A stretch of DNA of 11,756 nucleotides, taken from NCBI GenBank assembly GCA_003646525.1, contig QMKU01000017.1, forward strand, positions 1 to 11,756. The letters run 5' to 3'. The position numbers were made by a program, and so were the translations under genes. Source of the DNA: Campylobacterota bacterium. GTDB taxonomy: Bacteria; Campylobacterota; Campylobacteria; Campylobacterales; Sulfurovaceae. Numbering within the stretch: position 1 is the stretch's first letter; each line of letters starts with the position of its first letter. The notes under the pieces were generated by a model. The model was not told where the DNA came from, searched no databases, and was given only the letters and a program-made list of their open reading frames with translations. This document shows positions 1 through 6,532 of this stretch, in pieces.

Positions 1-693
1 CAAGATATAAAAATAATAACAGATAATGTCAAATATCAAAGAGAGATCTTCTATTCACCATCCACAGGAAAAACATATGCAGGGAAACTACCCAAAGGTA
101 TTGAAGGGGAAGGAGAGTTTGGTATTGGTATTCGTTCTTTGATACCACTCCTGAAATCTGAATGTAATATGAGTGAAAAGGGTATATTGGACCTCTTTCA
201 AAACTTTGGTATCTCCATATCATCAGCATATATCTCCAATAGATGGACAAAGGGATATGATATATTCCATAATGAAAAGGATGAGATTTACAAAATAGGT
301 CTCTCTTTGACTACATTCCAGCAGATAGATGATACAGGAGCTAGACTATTTTCAAAAGCTACAGGATATGCAGATTTAGATGACCGTATCAGTAAAACTC
401 TAAACAAAAAGCAGGAGTTACTTTTAGTGCTTAAATATCCTGAACTGCCAATACACAATAATGCCTCAGAATTGGCTGCTCGTGTACAGGCAAGAGATAG
501 AGATGTGAGTCTACATACTATGTCTGAGGCTGGTACTAGAGTTAAAGATACTTTTATGACTATTTCACAGACAGCTAAGAAGCTTGGTGTTAGGACTTAT
601 GAGTATATTTATGATAGGGTAAGTGGTGCATGCAAGATGCCATCTTTGGCTGATCTTATGCTTGAGAGGGGTGGGGTTCCTTTGGATTTATAG
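1..693 (+). pseudogene. IS66-like transposase, core-deleted, 5' end outside window
   Basis: The frame is open from base 1 to the TAG at 691-693 (230 codons), so it enters from the left. The first part matches the middle of IS66-type DDE transposases: a TDNVKY segment, then a helical region, then QQIDDT at about residues 109-114, where the family places an early catalytic Asp. The last part matches the family C-terminus: TGYADLDDRISKT, then PELPIHNNASEL (holding the conserved HNN..E), then DTFMTISQTAKKLGV and YIYDRVSG. In intact relatives well over 100 residues with the second Asp separate IDDT from TGYADLD; here they are joined near base 345-350 with only a few residues between. The reading frame survives the deletion. 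A TTG at 139 could serve as a start but lies inside the homologous region, so I do not accept it. The protein should be inactive. The family call is from recall of conserved motifs; IS66-like is fairly secure, the subgroup is not. Confidence 0.75.
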
Positions 694-697
694 GGGA
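1..697 (+). mobile_element. Right-end remnant of an IS66-like insertion sequence
   Basis: The stretch consists of the transposase fragment and ends abruptly: the facing oxidoreductase frame becomes recognisable within a few bases of the transposase stop. I see no terminal inverted repeat or non-coding IS end beyond base 693, so the right end is probably eroded. The left end is outside the window. The boundary near 690-703 is inferred from where homology to each neighbour stops. Confidence 0.5.
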
Positions 698-1864
698 TAC
701 CATATTTTTCTCATCCCAGACATAGCCACTTAAGACAGAAACTATCTTGCGCTGGATCTTCTCTTCGCTTGGTGTTTTGAAAAAGAGGATACCTTGGAGT
801 CGTCCATCGTACCAAGCTTCAACATATTCTCTGAATACATCCACGCCTATCATCATATAATCTTGATAATCCACCTGCCAGTTAACCTCTTCACCTCTCA
901 ACTCTTTGATAGTAAGATCTGCCACTTTTGCGCCAGACTCAAGAGCCAGAGTGACACCAGAAGAAAATACCGGGTCCAGAAACTCCGTGGCATTACCCAC
1001 CATTACAAAGTTTTTACCAAACATTCTTTTGACATTGGATGAGTAGCCGCCAATAAAACCGACTTCGTTGATTTTTCGAGCATTGGTATAGCGTTTTTTG
1101 GCATGAGAATTGGTTTTGGTAATATGATCCCAAAACTCCTCAGGGCTCATATCAAAAGATTCATAATACTCATCCGTGCAGACTATACCTACAGAAGTCT
1201 CAGTCGAACTCAAAGGAATATTCCAAATCCAAGCATCGTTGTCACCTACGATATAGACATAGATATAACCATCTGTGCCATCTCCTGGACGGATATCGTT
1301 TTCGACACGGCAGAAAATAGCATCACGAAGTGTCAGAGATGAACAGGAATTAAGATCTAAGAGACGCGGAAGAACGCGTCCATAACCAGAGGCATCGATC
1401 ACCTTTTTGGCTTGGTATTTCTCCTCACTCCCATCTCTATGAACAACTGTAATACTATTTGTCTCTTCATCATAAGCAGTCACTTATGACTCCATCACGA
1501 TGTGTGCACCTGACTTTTCAGCTTCATCCAGTAGAAGCTTGTCAAAGATTTCACGACGCACCTGAAAAGAACTGTTATGTTTCTGCCCCATATTTTGCTC
1601 AAAATGTACGATCTTTATATCATTTTGTTCATTTTCGAAAGCAACACCGCCTTTGAATTGAAAACCAGCACTCTCTACGGCTTCAAGCATACCAGCTTCT
1701 TCTAGTAGTTCATTACAGCGAGGAAGTAGAGATTCACCGATGACAAAGCGTGGGAATTTAACTTTCTCAACAAGCTCCACAGCATAGCCTGCTTTGGCTA
1801 GTTTTACCGCCGCTATGGACCCAGCTGGTCCACCACCGATAATAAATATATAGCACTCTGTCAT
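656..1864 (-). pseudogene. Flavin-dependent halogenase-like oxidoreductase, interrupted by an in-frame TAA
   Basis: Two halves lie in one frame: 1864-1487 (126 codons), a TAA at 1486-1484, then 1483-656 (275 codons), 402 codon positions in all, a normal length for the family. The start is ATG with AAGGG upstream. Features in order: dinucleotide-binding GGGPAG (residues 10-15), FPRFVIGESLLP (37-48), a Lys at 71 in FKGG where related halogenases keep a catalytic Lys, VIDASGYG (about 156-163), WIWNIP (212-217, the WxWxIP halogenase motif), and GNATEFLDPVFSSG (290-303), holding the FxxPxxSxG motif. The family uses reduced FAD, oxygen and halide to halogenate aromatic or carrier-bound substrates; relatives are plain oxidoreductases, so the substrate is unknown. 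The codon after TAA is GTG, which could start the second half, but I see no convincing ribosome site and that half lacks the FAD-binding fold. The last 15 or so residues are read from transposase DNA. A sequencing error could also explain the stop. Confidence 0.75.
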
Positions 1865-1893
1865 TTGCCATCCCTTATATAGTTTATAAGTAA

Positions 1894-1899
1894 AGTATA
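1894..1899 (-). promoter_or_regulatory. Candidate -10 box for the halogenase-like gene
   Basis: On the minus strand this reads TATACT, one change from TATAAT. Transcription would begin near 1887, giving a leader of about 23 bases before the ATG at 1864, enough for the AAGGG ribosome site. No good -35 lies at standard spacing. The call rests on match and position only. Confidence 0.35.
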
Positions 1900-1911
1900 C
1901 TCTTATTATCC

Positions 1912-1928
1912 TTGGGAATATTTCCCAA
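1912..1928. promoter_or_regulatory. Perfect 17-bp dyad, candidate operator
   Basis: TTGGGAA, a TAT centre and TTCCCAA form two perfect 7-base arms. The centre sits about 33 bp upstream of the predicted halogenase-gene start site, over its -35 region, where a dimeric regulator would act. It is far from the + strand promoter at 2022. No U-tract follows on either strand, so a terminator is less likely. The binding protein is unknown. Confidence 0.4.
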
Positions 1929-1960
1929 TTATTGTTCTAAATAAATTCATAGAATTCAGA

Positions 1961-1990
1961 ATTATTTGGATTTATTTGGATTTATTTGGA
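1961..1990. repeat. 10-bp tandem repeat, three copies
   Basis: Three successive 10-base units read attatttgga, tttatttgga and tttatttgga, identical except for the first base of the first copy. The unit is about one helical turn, so TTTGGA would sit on the same DNA face each time. It lies in the divergent intergenic region, ending about 32 bp before the -10 box at 2022. It may be a phased protein-binding array or a slippage-prone spacer. Confidence 0.7.
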
Positions 1991-2021
1991 ATAGTGCTGA
2001 AGTTGTCAAGTATGGAAAAGT

Positions 2022-2027
2022 TATAAT
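2022..2027 (+). promoter_or_regulatory. Candidate -10 box (TATAAT) for the SUMF1-like gene
   Basis: An exact TATAAT lies 30 bases before the TTG start at 2058. A TTGTCA at 2003-2008 is too close (13 bp) for a standard -35, so the promoter would be -10 driven. The leader would be about 25 bases and carry the AAGGGGGA ribosome site. Confidence 0.45.
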
Positions 2028-2057
2028 CCAATACAACAAGTTAAACAAGGGGGATTC

Positions 2058-3635
2058 TTGAGAAAAAGTAATAAATTATTAAATTTATTGAAGTTAGTTT
2101 TATTTTTACTAATTTATGCAAGTATTGTACGAGCAGAAGATAGTAAGGTTGGTAAATCTCTTGTTCTTCCAATGCCGAATGACCTTAATATGGAATTTAT
2201 GCCTGTTTGCGTGAACTCTGGCAACAGCTTATTTGACTGGAAAAAAATAAAATTGGGCGATTCTTCTGGTGGCTTCAAAGAATATCCTACAGCTATGGCT
2301 CTTGGCGGTTCTTTTCCTATAAATAAAAATGGTAAAAAATTATGGTGCTATTATATGGGAAAATATGAGATTAGCCAGAAGCAATATGCATCATTGATGA
2401 GTATGAAAAAACCCATAGTTCAAACTAAAAAAGTCTATCCCGTGACTGATATTTCATGGTTCGATGCTTTGGAATTTGCTAATCAATATAATCAATGGCT
2501 TTTTTCCAATGCAAAAGATATGATTCCTAAATTTGATACATCGTACGGTTTCGTACGGCTTCCGACCGAAGCAGAATGGGAATTTGCAGCTAGAGGAGGC
2601 TCTGCCGTAAGTGCAGATGTTTTTGATCAAAAAATTCCTTATTCATTTAGTAAAATTCAAAAATACGAATGGTTCGGGGGGAGCAGCTCTTCTCATTACA
2701 AACTACAGCCCATTGGAAAACTTAAACCAAACCCTTTGGGGCTTTATGATATGCTTGGAAATGCAGATGAGATCACGATGTCACTTTTTAGTGTGGAGTA
2801 TTATCAGGGGAGAACGGGAGGATTTGTGATTAAAGGCAATAACTATACGACTGCAAAAAACAAACTTAGATCATCTTTTCGCACTGAACAGCCTTTTTAC
2901 CGTTCAGGCAAGGATGGAGTATTCAAACCTCATACAAAAAAAACATTAGGGTTCCGACTAGTAATCTCTGCTTTAGTTTTTCCTAGTCGCAAGATTCAGA
3001 AAGAGATGTCAAATGAGTGGGAAGGATATCGTAGTAAGTTAGGTGCAGATACGCCCGCAGTTCTCTCGACAAGCACGACAAGTGCGAAGGTCGCAGCAGG
3101 AGGAAAAGATGCTTTTTCTTATCTCGATCGACTTAAAAAAAGATTGAAACAAAAAGGTGTTGTAGATAGTGAAATCGATAACAGTTTAGGATATCTGGGT
3201 AATTCAATCCGCGATATGGCTACTATCCGTCTCAAGGCAGAAGAGGACTCTGCCTATCTTTGGGTAAAGGTTGTGAGTGAGCAAGCACGCTTCGTCAGAA
3301 AAGAGTCTCGAAAGTTACCACTTTTGAATACGCTTATAGATATGCAAAAAAGAAAAAAGAATATGCAAAAACTTGCATTATATCAAACTAGAAAAGAAGA
3401 GCATATAACCAATATAAAAAATGCACTTTCGTCATATTCTGATTCGATTCGACAGATAGATACACTCTCTTTAGAGTCTGTCAAAAAAGGTTTTAGGCGC
3501 TATTTGGATTTTCTTCTAAGTCGTAACGATGGTGATCAAGTTCAGGTGCTCAACAGAGTACGAAAGCATTTTGAGGAATATCAGAAAAATAAGCGTGTCA
3601 ATTTTAAGCATTGGAAACAAGATATTCTGTTTTAG
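2058..3635 (+). CDS. Secreted SUMF1/FGE-like domain protein with coiled-coil tail
   Basis: This 525-residue protein starts at TTG behind AAGGGGGA. It has a signal peptide (about residues 1-26, cleavage after VRA), so it acts in the periplasm or at the surface. Residues about 45-305 match the formylglycine-generating-enzyme fold shared by SUMF1, PvdO and EgtB: MGKYEISQKQY (100-110), VTDISWFDALEFAN (129-142), RLPTEAEWEFAARGG (167-181), NPLGLYDMLGNADE (225-238) and the closing LGFRLV (297-302). True FGE enzymes need a Cys pair between the VLRGGSW-like strand and GFR; here that stretch (about 257-300) has no Cys, and the usual GNVWEW reads GNADEI. The domain is therefore probably structural or binding. 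Residues about 310-525 are charged, helix-rich and probably coiled coil, with no domain I recognise. The gene is likely monocistronic: 144 bases and a TATAAT separate it from the next gene. The role is unknown. Confidence 0.8.
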   Translation: MRKSNKLLNLLKLVLFLLIYASIVRAEDSKVGKSLVLPMPNDLNMEFMPVCVNSGNSLFDWKKIKLGDSSGGFKEYPTAMALGGSFPINKNGKKLWCYYMGKYEISQKQYASLMSMKKPIVQTKKVYPVTDISWFDALEFANQYNQWLFSNAKDMIPKFDTSYGFVRLPTEAEWEFAARGGSAVSADVFDQKIPYSFSKIQKYEWFGGSSSSHYKLQPIGKLKPNPLGLYDMLGNADEITMSLFSVEYYQGRTGGFVIKGNNYTTAKNKLRSSFRTEQPFYRSGKDGVFKPHTKKTLGFRLVISALVFPSRKIQKEMSNEWEGYRSKLGADTPAVLSTSTTSAKVAAGGKDAFSYLDRLKKRLKQKGVVDSEIDNSLGYLGNSIRDMATIRLKAEEDSAYLWVKVVSEQARFVRKESRKLPLLNTLIDMQKRKKNMQKLALYQTRKEEHITNIKNALSSYSDSIRQIDTLSLESVKKGFRRYLDFLLSRNDGDQVQVLNRVRKHFEEYQKNKRVNFKHWKQDILF

Positions 3636-3679
3636 GAAAAAAAAATTCAAGTTAAAAGAAGAATTTACATTAGATGCCC

Positions 3680-3685
3680 TATAAT
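3680..3685 (+). promoter_or_regulatory. Candidate -10 box (TATAAT) for the lipoprotein pair
   Basis: An exact TATAAT sits 94 bases before the ATG at 3780, in a non-coding gap. TTTACA at 3664-3669 is too close for a normal -35. The leader would be about 85 bases and would contain the dyad at 3753-3765. Confidence 0.35.
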
Positions 3686-3752
3686 TAAACACAGATAACT
3701 TATAGGACTTGCTGGGTTGAGATTTTTTGTACCTTTTGTTTTGTAGGATATC

Positions 3753-3765
3753 GATTGAATCAATC
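3753..3765. promoter_or_regulatory. 13-bp perfect dyad just before the ribosome site
   Basis: GATTGA, a central A and TCAATC are perfect 6-base arms that end a few bases before AAAGGATAGGT and the ATG at 3780. It could be an operator. As RNA its central loop is too tight for the full stem and the pairing is weak. Chance is possible in such AT-rich DNA. Confidence 0.25.
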
Positions 3766-3779
3766 TAGAAAGGATAGGT

Positions 3780-4412
3780 ATGAAACGCATTACTATGTTG
3801 CCGATCGCTGCTGTGTTGATCGCAAGTATGACTGGATGTACTCAGCCAAATATGACTGACTCCCAACGAACCAAGGCAGAGGGTACTGGTGTTGGTGTAT
3901 TGGGTGGCGCTCTATTGGGTGCTGCTATTGGTGGTAGGCAGGGAGCTGCTTGGGGAGCTGCACTGGGAGGTGCCGCTGGATATGCTTATGGATCTCATGT
4001 GGCAAATGAAAAAGCAAAATATGCTCGTCAAGAGGATTGGCTTGATGCATGTATCTCTAGTGCGAAAAAAGTGAACAGAGATACACGATCCTATAACGCC
4101 AAACTCTCAAGGGAAATTACTAAATCTAAAAGACTTGTGCGCCTTTATAAGCAAAATAAAATCTCAAAATCAAAGTTGAGAGCACAAAAGAGACTTATAG
4201 ATAAAGAGAGAAAAACACTTAGTAAGAAGCTTAAAAATGCACGAAATGAATACAAGGCACAACAGGGCGCATTGAGGGATGCAAAAAGAACGGGCAATAC
4301 ATCACAAGCGAGACAGCTTGATAAGCAGCTTAGAATTATGGCAAAAGAGAATAATACATTGAGCAGTCGTTCCAATGCAATGGCATCTGTATCCGCAAGT
4401 ATGGCAGTATAA
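3780..4412 (+). CDS. Glycine-zipper lipoprotein with long coiled coil
   Basis: This 210-residue protein has a lipoprotein signal peptide (SMTGC, Cys at 20), so it should be lipidated and anchored in a membrane facing the periplasm. Residues about 35-73 are a glycine zipper: Gly and Ala recur at close spacing (GVGVLGGALLGAAIGG and AAWGAALGGAAGYAYG), as in Gly-zipper OmpA-like and SlyB-type envelope proteins; such hairpins insert in or pack against membranes. Residues about 75-205 are highly charged and helix-rich, a probable coiled coil reaching from the membrane. The start is ATG behind AAAGGATAGGT. A second lipoprotein gene begins 13 bases after the stop and probably shares the transcript. 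The exact role is unknown; an envelope spacer or scaffold fits, but is inference. Confidence 0.8.
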   Translation: MKRITMLPIAAVLIASMTGCTQPNMTDSQRTKAEGTGVGVLGGALLGAAIGGRQGAAWGAALGGAAGYAYGSHVANEKAKYARQEDWLDACISSAKKVNRDTRSYNAKLSREITKSKRLVRLYKQNKISKSKLRAQKRLIDKERKTLSKKLKNARNEYKAQQGALRDAKRTGNTSQARQLDKQLRIMAKENNTLSSRSNAMASVSASMAV

Positions 4413-4425
4413 GAAAGGAAAAATT

Positions 4426-4653
4426 ATGAAAAAAGAATATCTTATTGCAGGTATTGCAATCTTATTACTAAGCGGTTGTGCCGGAGGTACGACTGATCCT
4501 CGTCAAGGTGGCTTGTTTAGCTATGACCCCGATGCTTACGAGCAACGATTATCTGATAGAGAGGGACATCTTTCATCTATTGAAAATGATACAGACGCAC
4601 AAAAACGAAAAAGTGCTCGTTTAAAAAGAGATCTTGCTTCAACAAAAAGATAA
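4426..4653 (+). CDS. Small lipoprotein, unknown function
   Basis: The 75-residue product has a textbook lipobox, LLLSGC with Cys at 18, after a basic MKKE start and a hydrophobic core. The mature part (about 58 residues) is polar: it opens with Gly/Thr, then YDPDAYEQRLSDREGHLSS, and ends in a Lys/Arg-rich helix. An in-frame ATG at 4375 would add 17 residues, but it lies inside the upstream gene and would bury the signal peptide; the ATG at 4426 has AAGAAAGGA in front and starts exactly at the lipoprotein signal, so I chose it. The gene follows the glycine-zipper lipoprotein by 13 bases, and both products share a charged helical tail, so they may act together. I do not recognise the family. 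Confidence 0.75.
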   Translation: MKKEYLIAGIAILLLSGCAGGTTDPRQGGLFSYDPDAYEQRLSDREGHLSSIENDTDAQKRKSARLKRDLASTKR

Positions 4654-4667
4654 AATACATTAATACC

Positions 4668-4694
4668 GTTATGAAGCATTTGGTGCTTCATGAC
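4668..4694 (+). terminator. Strong hairpin after the lipoprotein pair
   Basis: GTTATGAAGCA pairs with TGCTTCATGAC in an 11-bp stem (one G-U pair) around a TTTGG loop, 14 bases past the stop at 4653. The downstream bases are GACTCTTCAATAC rather than a clean U-run, so it may be a weak terminator or a 3'-end stabiliser. It marks the break between the lipoprotein pair and the Sel1-protease pair. Confidence 0.5.
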
Positions 4695-4744
4695 TCTTCA
4701 ATACATAGAATAATCTAAAAAATTACTTCAAATAAGGTCAAGGA

Positions 4745-5293
4745 ATGAAAAAGATATTACTTATTGTAGCACTTACATTTGGATTACAAGCAGGTGGATA
4801 CAATAAGATGAAAAAAGCATGTGATGCTCGTCACGGAGAAAGTTGTATTGATCTTGGTATGCTCTATCAGACGGGACAAGGTGTTGGCCAAAGTTATAAA
4901 AAAGCAAAGAGTTATTATAATAAAGCTTGTGACCTGAAGTATTCCGAAGGATGCATTAGTTTTGGTGATTTATATTACTTTGGTCAGGGCACAGAGCAGA
5001 ACAATTCTAAAGCAGCTATCTATTACGCAGAAGCATGTAAATTACATAATAGTGATGGCTGTAGTCATCTTGGTGATTTGTATTATACAGATGCTTGGGC
5101 AGAACATAACAATACTAAAGCAAAACATTATTATGATAAATCTTGTAAACTTGGAAACAAGAAGGGTTGCAAGAATCTAAAGAGTCTATTGCAAGGAAAT
5201 GAAGAACTCAAACATAAAAAAGATGAATTAAAACGATTACAACAGGAAAATGATGAGTTGATATTGGAGGCTGAAATACTTGATAGGATATAG
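4745..5293 (+). CDS. Secreted Sel1-repeat cysteine-rich (Hcp-like) protein
   Basis: This 182-residue protein has a signal peptide (about 1-16, LQA end) and four Sel1-like repeats. Cysteines lie at 26/34, 62/70, 98/106 and 134/142: each pair is eight residues apart and the period is exactly 36, as in the disulfide-locked Helicobacter cysteine-rich proteins. Repeat motifs such as LGMLYQTGQGV, FGDLYYFGQGT and KAKSYYNKAC support this. Hcp-like proteins are periplasmic or secreted helical scaffolds that bind partners; some bind beta-lactams, but four repeats alone do not show that. Residues about 143-182 form a charged heptad-like helix (EELKHKKDELKRLQQENDEL), a likely dimerising coiled coil not usual in short Hcp proteins. 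The ribosome site is AAGG seven bases before ATG. The 3' end overlaps the protease gene by 14 bases, so the two are probably co-translated partners. Confidence 0.85.
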   Translation: MKKILLIVALTFGLQAGGYNKMKKACDARHGESCIDLGMLYQTGQGVGQSYKKAKSYYNKACDLKYSEGCISFGDLYYFGQGTEQNNSKAAIYYAEACKLHNSDGCSHLGDLYYTDAWAEHNNTKAKHYYDKSCKLGNKKGCKNLKSLLQGNEELKHKKDELKRLQQENDELILEAEILDRI

Positions 5294-6368
5294 AATAATA
5301 AGTAAAATGTCAACTGTTTTGATAATTACCCTTACTCTCCAAAGCGAATCTGCTGAATGGTATCGTAATGAAGATATGGCTACATTGTATGAAGCAATGA
5401 CAAAAATTTCTTATGAAAGTATTTATGCCGATTCTCAGTATACTATTCCCAAAGATATTCTTAAAAACTATATCTATAAAATTGATAAATACGGTGATTA
5501 TTTTACTAAAAATGAATATGAAGCTTTTAAAGAGACTCTTTCATCGGAATATGCAGGGGTTGGCATGGTTTTATATCAAGAAAAAAGGAATGAGAAGATT
5601 TTATGCATTCCAACAAAAGAGAATTTGATAAAGGGTGGCATATCTCGCTATGATGAACTTATTAGTGTTGATGGACACGCAGTAAAAGAAAGAAACTTTT
5701 ATCTAGTGAGTAGCTGGATAAGAGGCAGAAAAAACAGTAGTGTAGTTTTGGTGATACGCAAATCATCAGGAGAATTGCAAACGGTCACACTTGAGCGTAC
5801 TGAGCAGCATTTTTATAGTACCAAGCGAGTAATTGAAAATGCAATTGCTATGATTCAAATTATTCGATTTACGAGTGAGACTCCGAAGGAACTTCAGCTC
5901 ATATTGCATCAATGGCCCAAAAATATCCCTATTGTAATTGATCTAAGAGGCAACAGTGGAGGAGACTATTTTGCATCCATTCAGAGTGCCGATCTATTGC
6001 TTCCTAAAAATACTCTGATCTCTTCCATAGAAACCACAAAGCGCCATGTTGATTATCATGCTTCAAGTTCGGATACGGCGAAGGGAAGACCTATCTTCAT
6101 ACTTCAAGATCAATTTACAGCTAGTGCGGCAGAAGTTTTTATCGCAGCATTGACTCAAAATGACCGCGCACAGTCTACTGGAAAAAGAAGTTTTGGCAAA
6201 GGTGTAGCTCAGAAATTTATCGTTATCAGCAATGGAGATGCTCTTTTACTTACCTATGGTAAAATTATTACTCCTAATGGAAAAAGTTATCATGAAAAAG
6301 GGTTAGTGCCTACTTCTGATTTGTCATTAAAAGTGTTATTGGAAACCATACAGCCTTCACTCTATTAA
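5280..6368 (+). CDS. S41 family (Ctp-like) carboxy-terminal processing protease
   Basis: This 362-residue serine protease of family S41 should cleave periplasmic or envelope proteins near their C-termini. A short helical part is followed by a PDZ domain (about 88-172, with GVGMVL and ISRYDELISVDG) that recognises substrate tails, then the protease core. The core has IVIDLRGNSGGDY (218-230), the nucleophile Ser282 in TASAAE and the general base Lys307 in SFGKGVAQ. The Ser-Lys distance of 25 residues equals that of known Ctp enzymes, so the enzyme looks active. It ends just after ITPNGKSYHEKGLVPT, without the C-terminal extension of many Ctps. The start is TTG with GGAGG nine bases upstream, inside the Sel1 gene; ATG at 5307 is an alternative. 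Residues 10-25 look like a signal peptide ending SESA. The Sel1-repeat protein may be its adaptor or substrate (inference). Confidence 0.9.
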   Translation: MIGYRIISKMSTVLIITLTLQSESAEWYRNEDMATLYEAMTKISYESIYADSQYTIPKDILKNYIYKIDKYGDYFTKNEYEAFKETLSSEYAGVGMVLYQEKRNEKILCIPTKENLIKGGISRYDELISVDGHAVKERNFYLVSSWIRGRKNSSVVLVIRKSSGELQTVTLERTEQHFYSTKRVIENAIAMIQIIRFTSETPKELQLILHQWPKNIPIVIDLRGNSGGDYFASIQSADLLLPKNTLISSIETTKRHVDYHASSSDTAKGRPIFILQDQFTASAAEVFIAALTQNDRAQSTGKRSFGKGVAQKFIVISNGDALLLTYGKIITPNGKSYHEKGLVPTSDLSLKVLLETIQPSLY

Positions 6369-6391
6369 ATATAATCAGTAGAGAGATTGTC

Positions 6392-6528
6392 CCTCCCCGC
6401 CTCCTTGTTTTTAAAATTAAGTAAAATAAAAAATAAGATTTATTATCAAAGTCTCAACAAAGTTTAATAATTATCGTCTTATAATTTGTTAAAATATGAA
6501 GTAATAATATATATTTCATACGGGGAGG
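6392..6528 (+). promoter_or_regulatory. Possible ribosome-site-sequestering pair (CCTCCCCG with CGGGGAGG)
   Basis: CCTCCCCG at 6392-6399 is the exact reverse complement of CGGGGAGG at 6521-6528, the very strong ribosome site of the gene starting at 6533. In a transcript reading through from the protease gene the two could pair and block initiation. A transcript starting at the TATAAT at 6480 would lack the upstream arm and be free. Eight G/C-rich bases in otherwise very AT-rich DNA are unlikely by chance; regulation is inference. Confidence 0.35.
6480..6485 (+). promoter_or_regulatory. Candidate -10 box (TATAAT) for the membrane-protein pair
   Basis: An exact TATAAT lies 53 bases before the ATG at 6533, in an AT-rich gap after the protease gene. 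Transcription would begin near 6491-6493. No clear -35 is seen. Confidence 0.4.
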
Positions 6529-6532
6529 CGAG

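Noticed and set aside
139..141. TTG as the start of a 184-residue transposase
   Set aside because: Homology to transposases continues upstream without a break to base 1, so the real start is outside the window.
794..1656. Three + strand frames (794-1042, 1103-1342, 1459-1656)
   Set aside because: They lie opposite the halogenase-like gene, show no motifs and have no ribosome sites; they are shadows.
2541..2560. TCGTACGG repeated at a 10-base offset, resembling an operator
   Set aside because: It lies in the conserved coding region before RLPTEAEW and is explained by codon choice for VRLP and adjacent residues.
4145..4375. Hydrophobic minus-strand frame of 76 codons
   Set aside because: It is the antisense of a Lys/Arg-rich coiled coil, which automatically yields Leu/Phe/Ser-rich hydrophobic sequence.
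6495..6520. TATGAA / TTCATA inverted pair before the membrane-protein gene
   Set aside because: Six-base arms with a 14-base AT-rich gap are expected by chance here.
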